From positions 3,782,001 through 3,846,000 of the forward strand of contig NZ_CP099222.1 in the NCBI RefSeq assembly GCF_029717145.1: a stretch of 64,000 bases of DNA. The letters are read 5' to 3'. The stretch is from Citrobacter freundii (GTDB lineage Bacteria; Pseudomonadota; Gammaproteobacteria; Enterobacterales; Enterobacteriaceae). Positions 36,358 through 45,094 of the stretch are shown here, in pieces; within the stretch, counting starts at the first letter, position 1; each line of letters starts with the position of its first letter. The notes under the pieces are model-generated. The model searched no databases and had not been told where the DNA came from. It was given only the letters and a program-made list of their open reading frames with translations. Both the position numbers and the translations under genes were made by a program.

Positions 36358-37128
36358 TCAGCTACGTAACCCACGTCCGCGTTGAATCAGATACCAGCAG
36401 AGTAAATAAAAGGCGGCAATAAACACCACCAGCACGCCAAAGGTCGTGACCAGCGGTACATCATGAATGCCGAGGAAACCGTAGCGGAAACCACTGATCA
36501 TGTAGACAATCGGGTTCAGGTGCGACAGTCCCTGCCAGAACGGCGGCAGCAGTGTTAGCGAGTAGAACACGCCGCCCAGATAGGTCAGCGGTGTCAGCAC
36601 AAAGGTCGGGATCAGGCTGATATCGTCAAAGGTTTTGGCAAAAACCGCATTCAGCAATCCGGCCAGCGAGAACAGGACCGCCGTCAGCACCAGCGTAAGC
36701 GCCACAAAGACCCACGAATGTACCTGAAACGGCACAAAGAACAGGGAGATAGCGGTCACCAGAATACCTACGCACAGCCCGCGCGCCACGCCACCACCGA
36801 CAAAACCGGTAATAATGACGTGCGTCGGTACCGGCGCGACCAGCAGTTCTTCAATGTTGCGTTGAAACTTGGCGCTGAAAAATGACGACGCGACGTTGGC
36901 GTACGAATTGGTAATGACCGCCATCATAATCAGCCCCGGTACGATGAACTGCATATAGCTAAAGCCGTGCATTTCGCCGATGCGTGAGCCAATCAAATTA
37001 CCGAAGATAATAAAATACAGCGTCATGGTAATGACCGGTGGGACCAGCGTCTGGATCCAGATCCGCATAAAACGGTGGATCTCTTTCGCCCAGATGCTTT
37101 TCAGTGCGACCCAGTAAAGCTGCATCAT
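36358..37128 (-). CDS. yadH: ABC-2 type transporter permease YadH
   Basis: A 256-residue inner-membrane permease with six predicted helices, as in E. coli. The ABC-2 family signature is visible around FVLTPLTYLGGVFYSLTLLPPFWQGL (about residues 175-200; shown here only in its family context). Partner of the ATPase YadG, whose stop overlaps the yadH start by 4 bp. Substrate unknown in E. coli. Confidence 0.95.
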   Translation of the reverse strand: MMQLYWVALKSIWAKEIHRFMRIWIQTLVPPVITMTLYFIIFGNLIGSRIGEMHGFSYMQFIVPGLIMMAVITNSYANVASSFFSAKFQRNIEELLVAPVPTHVIITGFVGGGVARGLCVGILVTAISLFFVPFQVHSWVFVALTLVLTAVLFSLAGLLNAVFAKTFDDISLIPTFVLTPLTYLGGVFYSLTLLPPFWQGLSHLNPIVYMISGFRYGFLGIHDVPLVTTFGVLVVFIAAFYLLCWYLIQRGRGLRS

Positions 37129-38051
37129 GTGCGATCTCCTTGTTTGTCATGCACCAGAGAAACAAACAGCTCCTCCAGTCGGTTCGCCTTGTTACGCATA
37201 CTCAATACCTGAACGCCCTGGGCGCTCAGCTGGGAAAACACGCTGTTTACCCCCTGCTCTCTCAGCACTTCGACTTCCAGCGTGGAAGTATCAACCAGAC
37301 GGTATTGATAGCCCTCCAGTTTGGGCAACGGGCTTTTCGCTGCTAAATCGAGAATAAAGGTCTCGGATTTCAGTTTGGAAAGCAGGTTTTTCATCGACGT
37401 ATTCTCCACCAGCTCACCATGCTGAATAATACCGATATTACGGCACAGCATTTCCGCCTCTTCGAGGTAGTGGGTGGTCAGAATAATCGTCGTGCCTTTG
37501 TCGTTTAAATCTTTTAAAAATCCCCACATTGAACGACGCAGTTCGATATCAACGCCCGCCGTCGGTTCATCGAGGATCAGTAGCTTCGGCTCATGCATCA
37601 AGGCACGGGCGATCATCAAACGTCGCTTCATACCGCCGGACAACATACGCGCCCGTTCGTTACGTTTTTCCCACAGATCGAGCTGTTTTAGATAAATTTC
37701 GCTGCGTTTTACCGCCTCTTTATACTCAACGCCGTAATAGCCCGCCTGGTTCACCACGATCTGCTGCACGGTTTCAAACGGGTTAAAGTTAAACTCCTGC
37801 GGCACGAGCCCAAGCTGGCGTTTAGCGTTAACCGTATCTTTTTCAAGATCGTAGCCAAAGACGCTCACCCGCCCTGAGGATTTGTTCACCAGCGAGCTGA
37901 TAATCCCGATGGTGGTGGACTTTCCTGCGCCGTTAGGACCTAAAAGCGCATAAAAATCACCCGCTTCGACTTGCAAATCTATGCCGCGTAGCGCCTGAAC
38001 GCCACCGGGATAAGTCTTTTTAAGTTGTTGAAGTTCCAGAGCAATGGTCAT
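37125..38051 (-). CDS. yadG: ABC transporter ATPase YadG
   Basis: A 308-residue ATP-binding subunit. Walker A GPNGAGKST, signature LSGGMKRR, Walker B LLILDEPT and switch TTHYLEEAE are all present, in the order of drug/polysaccharide-exporter-type ATPases. C-terminal extension of about 80 residues as in E. coli YadG. Start ATG 38051; divergent from can over 101 bp. Forms one transcription unit with yadH. Confidence 0.96.
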   Translation of the reverse strand: MTIALELQQLKKTYPGGVQALRGIDLQVEAGDFYALLGPNGAGKSTTIGIISSLVNKSSGRVSVFGYDLEKDTVNAKRQLGLVPQEFNFNPFETVQQIVVNQAGYYGVEYKEAVKRSEIYLKQLDLWEKRNERARMLSGGMKRRLMIARALMHEPKLLILDEPTAGVDIELRRSMWGFLKDLNDKGTTIILTTHYLEEAEMLCRNIGIIQHGELVENTSMKNLLSKLKSETFILDLAAKSPLPKLEGYQYRLVDTSTLEVEVLREQGVNSVFSQLSAQGVQVLSMRNKANRLEELFVSLVHDKQGDRT

Positions 38052-38152
38052 GGTTTTTTACTTACCTTACATTCTAATACTTGATATTTGGTTTTAATAA
38101 ATCAGGAGTTACCCTATATTAGCGCAACGCAATTTACTGGGTTACAGCCTCC

Positions 38153-38815
38153 ATGAAAGACATAGATACACTTATCAGCAACAATGCACTATGGTCAAAG
38201 ATGCTGATAGAAGAGGACCCCGGATTTTTTGAAACGCTGACGCATGCGCAGAATCCGCGCTTTCTATGGATTGGATGCTCCGATAGCCGCGTTCCCGCGG
38301 AACGTTTAACCGGTCTTGAACCAGGCGAATTATTTGTTCACCGTAATGTTGCCAATCTGGTAATTCATACCGATCTGAACTGCCTCTCAGTGGTTCAGTA
38401 TGCGGTTGATGTGCTGGAAGTGGAACACATTATTATTTGTGGGCACTACGGTTGCGGTGGCGTACAGGCCGCCATTGAAAATACAGAATTGGGACTGATT
38501 GATAACTGGTTGCTGCATATCCGCGATATCTGGTTTAAACACAGCTCACTGCTCGGGGAAATGCCGCCGGAGCGTCGTATTGATACACTGTGCGAGCTGA
38601 ATGTCATGGAGCAGGTCTACAACCTGGGCCACTCCACCATCATGCGTTCAGCCTGGAAGCGTGGTCAGAAGGTCACTATTCACGGATGGGCCTATGGTAT
38701 TCATGATGGCCTACTTCGCGATCTGGACGTGACCGCCACCAGCCGTGAATCCCTGGAACAGCGCTACCGACAGGGGCTGTCAAACCTCAGCCAAAAGCAC
38801 AGTAACCATAAGTAA
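38153..38815 (+). CDS. can: Beta-carbonic anhydrase Can
   Basis: Can interconverts CO2 and bicarbonate and is needed for growth in air. 220 residues as in E. coli. Zinc ligands and catalytic Asp are visible: Cys42 and Asp44 in WIGCSDSR, and His98 and Cys101 in GHYGCGG. Start ATG 38153. Divergent from yadG and convergent with hpt, with a REP in the gap. Confidence 0.97.
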   Translation: MKDIDTLISNNALWSKMLIEEDPGFFETLTHAQNPRFLWIGCSDSRVPAERLTGLEPGELFVHRNVANLVIHTDLNCLSVVQYAVDVLEVEHIIICGHYGCGGVQAAIENTELGLIDNWLLHIRDIWFKHSSLLGEMPPERRIDTLCELNVMEQVYNLGHSTIMRSAWKRGQKVTIHGWAYGIHDGLLRDLDVTATSRESLEQRYRQGLSNLSQKHSNHK

Positions 38816-38824
38816 CGCAACATT

Positions 38825-38856
38825 GCCGGGGGGCGGCTACGCCTTACCCGGCCTAC
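38825..38856. repeat. Single REP element between can and hpt
   Basis: GCCGGGGGGCGGCTACGCC...ACCCGGCCTAC forms the usual imperfect REP palindrome between two convergent genes. Confidence 0.85.
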
Positions 38857-38887
38857 AAAACGCTCACCATCAGGTACGTTCGCAGTT

Positions 38888-39424
38888 TTACTCGTCCAGC
38901 AGTACCACTTTGCCAACATACGGCAGATGGCGATAACGCTGGGCGTAGTCAATGCCATAACCGACAACAAACTCATCCGGAATGGAAAAGCCGATAAATT
39001 CGACTGGAACATTCACTTCACGACGGGAGGGTTTGTCCAGCAGCGTACAAATAGCCAGAGATTTCGGCTCGCGCAGGCTGAGGATTTCACGCACTTTTGA
39101 CAGCGTGTTACCGGAGTCGATGATATCTTCGACAATCAGTACATCTTTACCACGAATGTCTTCATCCAGGTCTTTGAGGATTTTAACATCACGGGTAGTC
39201 GACATGCCGCTGCCGTAGCTTGAGGCAGTCATGAAGTCGACTTCGTGGGAGACATGCACTTCACGGCACAGGTCTGCCATAAACATAAATGAGCCGCGTA
39301 ACAGACCAACCAGCACCATGTCACTGCCGCTGTCCTTGTAACGTTCGTTAATCTGACGCCCGAGTTCAGCAATGCGCGCTTTGATCTCCGCTTCCGGGAT
39401 CATGACTTCTACAGTATGTTTCAT
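38888..39424 (-). CDS. hpt: Hypoxanthine phosphoribosyltransferase
   Basis: Hpt salvages hypoxanthine (and guanine less well) to IMP/GMP using PRPP. 178 residues from [14 protein letters not shown], the E. coli length. The PRPP-binding motif [13 protein letters not shown] and the flexible-loop ASSYGSGM are clear. The in-frame ATG 36 bp upstream is not family sequence. In K-12 gcd lies upstream of hpt, divergently; here it is absent. Confidence 0.97.
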   Translation of the reverse strand: MKHTVEVMIPEAEIKARIAELGRQINERYKDSGSDMVLVGLLRGSFMFMADLCREVHVSHEVDFMTASSYGSGMSTTRDVKILKDLDEDIRGKDVLIVEDIIDSGNTLSKVREILSLREPKSLAICTLLDKPSRREVNVPVEFIGFSIPDEFVVGYGIDYAQRYRHLPYVGKVVLLDE

Positions 39425-39613
39425 ATCTCTAACCATATGATTTAAAAACAAATCACTCAATGCTCACTCTTAATAAGACAGCATCTAAGCGCAAGGTACG
39501 AAGTATACCAGTAAAAGCCTTTATTCGCGGCATCTGTTGTCCTATGACGGTATCTTTACCCCACATCAGAACAGAGAACATGGGTCTTCCCTGGCCGCCC
39601 TGGGCAAGACTCA

Positions 39614-39650
39614 ATAAAAATACCCGCTATTTACTGCGGGTATTTTATTG
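39614..39650 (-). terminator. Terminator of the DcrB-like gene
   Basis: AAATACCCGC (39618-39627) pairs with GCGGGTATTT (39636-39645), 22 bp downstream of the stop of the gene at 39672-40196 on the minus strand; the next bases read TTATTGAG. The rest of the 39425-39671 gap shows no trace of gcd that I can recognise. Confidence 0.75.
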
Positions 39651-39671
39651 CTCTCAGATTTTTGACAACAA

Positions 39672-40196
39672 TCACTTATCAAATTTAAGCGACATTAACG
39701 ATGCTTTCGCCACATCCTGATATTGTTCAACCAAATCTTTGGTCATATTAAAAGCGACCTGCACGGCTTTATCTTTTTCCGACGTTACCAGCATCATATT
39801 CAGGATTTCGGTATCCGGCGCCTGGGAGCGGAAGGTAATCAGCCAGGCTTTATGCCCATCCACGGTCACGGCTTCCGCCTGCGGTTTGAAGTTAGTCAGC
39901 ATTTTTAGCATCGCATCTTTCGCTTGATCCAACTGTGATGCGGGCAACGCGCTGCGCCCGGCGGTCATCCCTAAAGAGGCCTTGCCACGCTCGTCGCCAT
40001 AAATAACCTGCGGACGATTTTCCGAAGGGTATTTAATTTTCGCCATTTCGTCGGACATTGGCGTCAGCGTTTGCGGAATTTCGATACTCAAATTGAGCTG
40101 CGGGATATTCTGGCGTTGCATTTTCATTTCGGCATGCGCTGAAATCGCCACCATCATGACAAAAGATGCGGTGAGTACCTTGCGGAAAAGATCCAT
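39672..40196 (-). CDS. Exported DcrB/PsbP-like protein of unknown function
   Basis: A 174-residue protein with a signal peptide (VLTASFVMMVAISAHA, cleavage before EMKMQ). The mature part reads like the DcrB/DUF1795 (PsbP-fold) group: LNLSIEIPQTLTPM, then YPSENRPQVIYGDERG, a strand-rich middle (TVDGHKAWLITFRS) and a short helical end. This assignment is from the pattern only. No lipobox cysteine; cysteine-free. It lies between hpt and cueO, where K-12 has gcd, and has its own terminator. I do not know a function. It is 125 bp from cueO and on the same strand. Confidence 0.75.
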   Translation of the reverse strand: MDLFRKVLTASFVMMVAISAHAEMKMQRQNIPQLNLSIEIPQTLTPMSDEMAKIKYPSENRPQVIYGDERGKASLGMTAGRSALPASQLDQAKDAMLKMLTNFKPQAEAVTVDGHKAWLITFRSQAPDTEILNMMLVTSEKDKAVQVAFNMTKDLVEQYQDVAKASLMSLKFDK

Positions 40197-40287
40197 TCTA
40201 ACCTCATGATTTATTATTAATCATATCAGTATATCCGCCGCGCTAATGAATGAAACGGTAAATGCCCATTTTAAGAACATCCTGTTT

Positions 40288-40316
40288 TACCGGATGGCAA
40301 AAATGCCATCCGGCCA
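40288..40316 (-). terminator. REP-like hairpin after cueO
   Basis: CCGGATGGCA (40290-40299) and TGCCATCCGG (40304-40313) form a perfect 10-bp stem made of the REP core half-site, 5 bp after the cueO stop. It probably terminates cueO or stabilises its 3' end. Confidence 0.65.
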
Positions 40317-40321
40317 TTTTG

Positions 40322-41932
40322 TTACACGGTAAAGCCGAGCATCATGCCGGTGTCTTCATGCTCTAACAGATGGCAGTGCGCCATATAGGCATGCTCTTTC
40401 GGTGCGTCGTGATCAAACTTCACTAACACTTCGCTGACGCCGCCTTCAACACGAACAGTATCCTTCCAGCCCGCACGATGCGCGGCCGGTGCTTTACCGT
40501 TCTCAGACAGAATGCGGAATTGGGTGCCGTGAATATGGAACGGATGCAGCATCATGTCGCCCTGCCCGGAAATCACCCAGCGTTCGTGCTGACCTTTCGT
40601 CGCGGCAAACATCGGTTTATTCATATCAAATGCCTGGCCATTAATGCGGTTGGCATTATGGAAATCGAACGTCCCGCCGTGGTCCATGCTGCCCATATTG
40701 CCGTGATTCATATTACCGTGATTCATATTGCCATGATTCATTTTACCGTGGCCCATCTCGCCATTATTCATATGCCCCATCATCTGCCCATGCCCCATGC
40801 CTGCCATGGCCTGGTCGCCATATTTCTGCATCAGCATCTGCATGCCCATCATGTCGAGCATCGGGTCCATAGACAGCTGCAGCCTGCGCACCGTCAGTCC
40901 TTCCAGTGAAGGCAAGGCTGGCAGGGTGGTCAACGTGTCCGGCAGCGTACCGGAAGCGGTGATACGCAACGGCTGAATGCGCATCACCGGATGCGGCTTA
41001 TCAAAGGGCGCAATCGCCATCCCCATCTGACTCACCGGCAGCGTGACCAGATCAAAAGCTTTGCCATCGCTGATATCCACCAGCACTTCAAACCGTTCGC
41101 CCATCAGCATGGGCAGCTCGGAGACTTTCACCGGCTCTGCCAACAGTCCGCCGTCGCTGGCAATGACGTACAGTGGACGGTTGTCGCTGGCCGCCACGTT
41201 AAGTGAGCGGGCGTTACAGCCATTCAGCAAACGCAGACGCAGCCAACCACGCGGCGCGGCATGCTGCGGATACATCGCCCCGTTAGTCAGCAGCGTATCG
41301 CCAAACCACCCGACGGCGGCGGTCATCATATCCAGCTGATAGTTAATTTGTCCGTCTGCGGAGAACTGTTTGTCCTGAATAATCACCGGAACATCATCAA
41401 TGCCCCACTGTTTCGGCAACAGCAGTTTGTGGATGTCCTCATCTTCAATCAGCACCAGTCCGGCCAGCCCCATCGCCACCTGACGACCGGTTTTGCCGTG
41501 CTGATGTGGGTGGAACCAGCAGGTCGCTGCCCGTTGTTCGGGCGTGAAGGTCACAGAACGTTTCCCGCCCGCCTGAATAACCCCTTGCGGTCCGCCATCG
41601 ACGTCGCCGGGAATTTCCAGCCCGTGCCAGTGCAGCGTCGTCTCTTCGGCCAGCTGATTATGGATATCAACGGTGACCGCTTTACCTTTCTGCAGTTTCA
41701 GCGCCGGTCCCAGTAAATTACCGTTATATCCCCAGGTGGTCGCGGTTTTACCTGCAAAGGTCGACTGCCCGGCTTGAACGATCAACTGTATACGATCGGC
41801 AGCATCTGTCGTTAACAGGTCAGGGATAGGTAACGCAGGACGCTCAGCAGCGAAAACCGAACGGCTCCAGAGAGGTAACGCTGACGCGACGCCCAGCGCC
41901 ACGGAGTACTTTAAAAAGTCACGACGTTGCAT
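40322..41932 (-). CDS. cueO: Multicopper oxidase CueO with expanded Met/His-rich insert
   Basis: CueO oxidises Cu(I) in the periplasm and protects against copper. 536 residues from [13 protein letters not shown] (E. coli 516). The N-terminus is a Tat signal (RRDFLK). The four multicopper-oxidase motifs are present: [22 protein letters not shown] and [13 protein letters not shown]. The Met-rich segment that covers the T1 copper site in E. coli is enlarged here by about 20 residues, with tandem MNHGN units encoded at 40697-40741. Preceded by a CueR-type promoter. An ATG two codons earlier exists. Confidence 0.97.
   Translation of the reverse strand: MQRRDFLKYSVALGVASALPLWSRSVFAAERPALPIPDLLTTDAADRIQLIVQAGQSTFAGKTATTWGYNGNLLGPALKLQKGKAVTVDIHNQLAEETTLHWHGLEIPGDVDGGPQGVIQAGGKRSVTFTPEQRAATCWFHPHQHGKTGRQVAMGLAGLVLIEDEDIHKLLLPKQWGIDDVPVIIQDKQFSADGQINYQLDMMTAAVGWFGDTLLTNGAMYPQHAAPRGWLRLRLLNGCNARSLNVAASDNRPLYVIASDGGLLAEPVKVSELPMLMGERFEVLVDISDGKAFDLVTLPVSQMGMAIAPFDKPHPVMRIQPLRITASGTLPDTLTTLPALPSLEGLTVRRLQLSMDPMLDMMGMQMLMQKYGDQAMAGMGHGQMMGHMNNGEMGHGKMNHGNMNHGNMNHGNMGSMDHGGTFDFHNANRINGQAFDMNKPMFAATKGQHERWVISGQGDMMLHPFHIHGTQFRILSENGKAPAAHRAGWKDTVRVEGGVSEVLVKFDHDAPKEHAYMAHCHLLEHEDTGMMLGFTV
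40697..40741 (-). repeat. Three 15-bp tandem repeats inside cueO (MNHGN units)
   Basis: Units at 40697-40711, 40712-40726 and 40727-40741 read ATGAATCAYGGYAAT on the minus strand, differing only at third positions. Flanking MGHGK and MGSMDHGG are related degenerate units. Such in-frame repeats can vary in number by slippage. Confidence 0.9.
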
Positions 41933-41975
41933 AATCACTTCCTTATATTCAGCAGCTTAAGCAGGCTATCTTTTA

Positions 41976-42006
41976 AGCATAAGCCTTCCCCTTACGGGAA
42001 GGTCAA
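41976..42006 (-). promoter_or_regulatory. CueR-controlled promoter of cueO
   Basis: On the minus strand TTGACC (-35, 42001-42006) and TATGCT (-10, 41976-41981) are separated by 19 bp, the overlong spacer of MerR-family promoters. The spacer region holds the dyad CCTTCCCCTTACGGGAAGG (41985-42003), matching the CueR operator seen at E. coli copA and cueO. Confidence 0.9.
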
Positions 42007-42085
42007 GTGAACCGCTGATAATAAAGGTCGTCGCTTCGCTCGCAGTATGCTAACGTTTAAATTCCGTGATGCAGTGGTAGAAGCA

Positions 42086-42433
42086 ATGAAGACGTTTTTC
42101 AGAACAATTTTGTTCGGCAGCCTGATGGCCGTATGCGCAAACAGCTACGCGCTCAGCGAGTCCGAAGCCGAAGATATGGCCGATTTAACGGCAGTGTTTG
42201 TCTTTCTGAAAAATGACTGTGGATACCAGAATTTGCCCAATGGGCAGATCCGTCGCGCACTGGTCTTTTTTGCCCAGCAGAACCAGTGGGACCTCAGTAA
42301 TTACGACACCTTCGACATGAAATCACTCGGTGAAGACAGCTATCGCGATTTAAGCGGTATCGGGATCCCGGTTGCCAAAAAGTGCAAAGCGCTGGCGCGT
42401 GACTCCCTGAGCCTGTTGGCCTACGTTAAATAA
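42086..42433 (+). CDS. yacC: Small exported protein YacC
   Basis: 115 residues from MKTFFRTILFGS, nearly identical in layout to E. coli YacC. Signal peptide ends near CANSYALSESEA. Contains two later cysteines (NDCGYQNLP, KKCKALA). Its function is unknown; it is often linked to PulS/OutS-type pilotin-like annotations, which I cannot confirm. Divergent from cueO. In K-12 the next genes are speE and speD; here the 3' end overlaps the last bases of a LacI-type gene on the opposite strand. Confidence 0.92.
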   Translation: MKTFFRTILFGSLMAVCANSYALSESEAEDMADLTAVFVFLKNDCGYQNLPNGQIRRALVFFAQQNQWDLSNYDTFDMKSLGEDSYRDLSGIGIPVAKKCKALARDSLSLLAYVK

Positions 42434-43439
42434 TGTGATGCCGGATGGCGTTGACCGGCAGCGTCAGCAAAACCGACTTCACCGCGTTATCCCCCTGTGT
42501 CACCCGTAGTACCGCTTCGCCCAACTGTCGCCCGACCTCTTCGTGATCGACGGTAAACAGGCAGGCGGACGACATCACCCGTGACGAAAAGTCGCTGCTC
42601 GCCGTGGCACACAGCATCGACTTTTCATCCAGACCGCAATCAGGCAATCCAGCCAGATAATGGCAGGCGCCCATCAGCAGAAAGTCGTTAATAAAAATAA
42701 TAAAGTCAGGCTTTGCATTTTGCTGCATAAACTTCTGCATGGCCTCCTCACCAGATGACTCAGCAACGGCACCAAAGAAAATCAGCCCGTCGTTCGGCGT
42801 TTGTCCACTTTCACGCATTTCCTCCAGACAGCCGTCAAGAAACTGCAGCCCATGCATGCTGTCAGCACCTAGCGTCGCAACAGCAATACGCTTTGCCCCC
42901 TGACGCAGCGCAAAACGCACGCACTGCCGCCCCATCTCTTCATGGTGGAAATCGACCCAGTTAAAATGCCCTTTCAGCACCCGACTTTGTCCCATCGTGA
43001 CGAAAGGAAACCGTCGATCGTTCAGCAATAAAATCCGCTCATCATCAATACGCGTATCCGTCAGGATGACCGCATCCGCACGGTTTTGCTCAATGATTTT
43101 TTGCAACAGTTGCTGCTCCCCCTGCCGATCTGTGGTGATGTGGATGACAGGATCGATACCGCTGGCTTTCAAGCTGGACTGTAGCCCTCTGGCAATACGC
43201 ATAAAAAATGATGCGGTATGAACGTTGCCGCCGTCTGCGGCAGGCAGCAGCAGCGCCACGGCCCCCACCTTACCGCTGCGCAGATGCCGGGCGGAAGCAT
43301 TCGGCCGATAGCCCAGTTTTTCCGCCGCCTCCAGCACTTTTTTCCGCGTATGGTTACTGATATCGCTTTTGTTATTCAACGCCTTCGAGACCGTCGCCGT
43401 AGAAAGATTCAGAAACTCAGCAAGTTCTTTAATATTCAT
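42426..43439 (-). CDS. LacI/GalR-family transcriptional regulator of the alpha-galactoside cassette
   Basis: 337 residues from MNIKELAEFLN. The N-terminal helix-turn-helix is NLSTATVSKALNNKSDISNHTR, shown here in part as TATVSKALN, with hinge helix PNASARHLRSG, followed by a periplasmic-binding-protein-like sensor domain (VGAVALLLP, DAVILTDTRI, NDFLLMG). The in-frame ATG 45 bp upstream is unlikely. Divergent from the sugar porter gene, so probably its local repressor, with an alpha-galactoside or galactose as inducer (inference). The last codons (AIRHHII) are encoded by a REP-like half-site and the stop lies 8 bp inside the yacC 3' end. Confidence 0.93.
   Translation of the reverse strand: MNIKELAEFLNLSTATVSKALNNKSDISNHTRKKVLEAAEKLGYRPNASARHLRSGKVGAVALLLPAADGGNVHTASFFMRIARGLQSSLKASGIDPVIHITTDRQGEQQLLQKIIEQNRADAVILTDTRIDDERILLLNDRRFPFVTMGQSRVLKGHFNWVDFHHEEMGRQCVRFALRQGAKRIAVATLGADSMHGLQFLDGCLEEMRESGQTPNDGLIFFGAVAESSGEEAMQKFMQQNAKPDFIIFINDFLLMGACHYLAGLPDCGLDEKSMLCATASSDFSSRVMSSACLFTVDHEEVGRQLGEAVLRVTQGDNAVKSVLLTLPVNAIRHHII
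42437..42450. repeat. REP half-site at the yacC/lacI-family junction
   Basis: GATGCCGGATGGCG directly after the yacC stop is the conserved REP core. It is translated as the C-terminal AIRHH of the LacI-type protein. It marks the boundary between backbone and inserted cassette. Confidence 0.6.
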
Positions 43440-43574
43440 TTTTCCGCATGGACTAAATTGCTTCAGACAAGGATATTTCTGCAATCTAAACCATTAATTT
43501 CCCGATGACAATAAAAAATCATTTTAACACAACATGATTATGTTGAAGAGATCACAATTACGTAGGAAAAGCCA

Positions 43575-43629
43575 TTGCTATCGTTATTTTTCAGATCTAG
43601 CATAAAATAATACGAAATCGATTAAGTAT
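43575..43629 (+). promoter_or_regulatory. Candidate promoter and LacI-type operator of the galactoside cassette
   Basis: TTGCTA (43575-43580) and TAGCAT (43598-43603), 17 bp apart, form a plausible sigma-70 promoter for the porter gene. Just downstream, ATACGAAATCGATTAAGTAT (43610-43629) is an imperfect dyad centred on CG (8 of 10 positions paired), the symmetry expected for a LacI-family operator. Seen by eye only. Confidence 0.5.
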
Positions 43630-43672
43630 TTTTTTAAGACACCTACAAACAAAACTAACAAAGGTAATCCCT

Positions 43673-45076
43673 ATGCAATTAGATAGCCCGCTTCCTGTTG
43701 CGGCATCCGTCAATAAAACACGGCCACAGGTGATTTGGATTTGTCTGTTAGCGGCTCTCGCCGGTTTGTTATTCGGCCTGGATATTGGCGTCATCTCCGG
43801 CGCACTCCCGCTTATCGCCAAAGAATATCATCTACTTGATAACCAACAAGAATGGATCGTCAGCTCAATGATGGTCGGTGCCGCAGCTGCAACCCTGTGC
43901 AGCGGCTTTCTGGCGTATCGATTAGGGCGTAAATATGCCCTGCTCATTGCCGCTGGCTCATTCTGTATCGGTGCCATTATCTGTACCTGTGCCGTCAGCG
44001 CGGATATGTTGATCGCCGGTCGCTTAATTCTCGGTGTTGGCCTCGGCGTCGCCTCTTACGCAACGCCGCTTTATCTTTCTGAAATCACGCCAAAAAATAT
44101 CCGCGGTGCGATGATTTCCGCTTATCAGTTAATGATTGCTCTCGGAATTTTAATCGTCTTTCTGACCAATACCGCCTTCAGCTACAGCGGCAACTGGCGT
44201 GGAATGCTGCTGGTTGTGGCTATCCCATCACTGGTTTTCCTGTTTGGCGCTTTGTTCCTGCCTCGTAGCCCACGCTGGCTGATGATGCATGGCAGAGAAG
44301 AGGATGCCAGAGCCGTATTGCTGCGCCTGCGCAACAGCCGCGAAGAGGTTGAAAGCGAGCTGCAGGAAATTAAAGAACAGCTTAAAGTTAAACAACACGG
44401 CTGGCATTTATTTAAAGAAAATAAACACTTTCGCCGTAGTGTCGGATTAGGGATCGTCCTGCAAGTCATGCAACAGTTCTCCGGCGTCAATGTGATGATG
44501 TACTACGCGCCGCGTATCTTCCACGAAATTGGCTTTAGTTCTACAGCAGACCAAATGTGGGGAACGGTAATCGTTGGCCTGGTGATGACGGTGGCGACCT
44601 TTATCGCCGTCGGTTTTGTCGACCGTTGGGGACGTAAGCCTATGCTGTATGTTGGTTTTATCACCATGGGCATTGCGATGAGCGTGGTAGGCTCACTACT
44701 GGGTGGTGATGCGTTATCGGTGATGGAGAAAGGCGTCACCGTGGCGATGCTGCTACTGTTTATCGTCGGTTTTTCTATGTCAGCAGGCCCGCTAATCTGG
44801 TTATTATGCTCCGAAATTCAGCCATTAAAAGGGCGTGAATTTGGCATTACCTGTTCCACATTTACCTGCCATATCGCCGGGATGATTGTCAGTGCAACCT
44901 TCCTGTCGCTACTCAATACATTAGGTAGCGCCCACACGTTCTATCTATATGCCTTATTAAACCTTACTGCCATTATCATTATTTATTTCTTTGTTCCTGA
45001 AACAAAAAACATTTCACTAGAAAAAATTGAACAGAATCTAATGGCAGGAAAAAAATTACGCAACATTGGCCGATGA
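43673..45076 (+). CDS. MFS sugar:proton symporter (GalP/AraE-type sugar porter)
   Basis: 467 residues, 12 predicted membrane helices. Sugar-porter family signatures: GLDIGVISGALPLI in helix 1, RLGRKYAL after helix 2, PLYLSEI-x-P-x-x-x-RG, PRSPRWLMM before the central loop, QFSGVNVMMYYAPRIF in helix 7, RWGRKP, and VPETKNISLEKIE at the end. Closest in type to E. coli GalP and AraE, so hexose or pentose/proton symport. Being next to a GH36 enzyme it may import an alpha-galactoside, or galactose, which is inference. 18 bp before the next gene, so co-transcribed. Confidence 0.93.
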   Translation: MQLDSPLPVAASVNKTRPQVIWICLLAALAGLLFGLDIGVISGALPLIAKEYHLLDNQQEWIVSSMMVGAAAATLCSGFLAYRLGRKYALLIAAGSFCIGAIICTCAVSADMLIAGRLILGVGLGVASYATPLYLSEITPKNIRGAMISAYQLMIALGILIVFLTNTAFSYSGNWRGMLLVVAIPSLVFLFGALFLPRSPRWLMMHGREEDARAVLLRLRNSREEVESELQEIKEQLKVKQHGWHLFKENKHFRRSVGLGIVLQVMQQFSGVNVMMYYAPRIFHEIGFSSTADQMWGTVIVGLVMTVATFIAVGFVDRWGRKPMLYVGFITMGIAMSVVGSLLGGDALSVMEKGVTVAMLLLFIVGFSMSAGPLIWLLCSEIQPLKGREFGITCSTFTCHIAGMIVSATFLSLLNTLGSAHTFYLYALLNLTAIIIIYFFVPETKNISLEKIEQNLMAGKKLRNIGR

Positions 45077-45094
45077 TAAAATGGAGTATCGGAC

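Noticed and set aside
39425..39671. Remnant of gcd between hpt and the DcrB-like gene
   Set aside because: No segment reads as Gcd N- or C-terminal sequence in any frame that I could recognise.
42047..42085. Longer YacC start (MLTFKFRDAVVEAMK)
   Set aside because: Signal peptide begins naturally at MKTFFRT; the extra 13 residues are not in the family.
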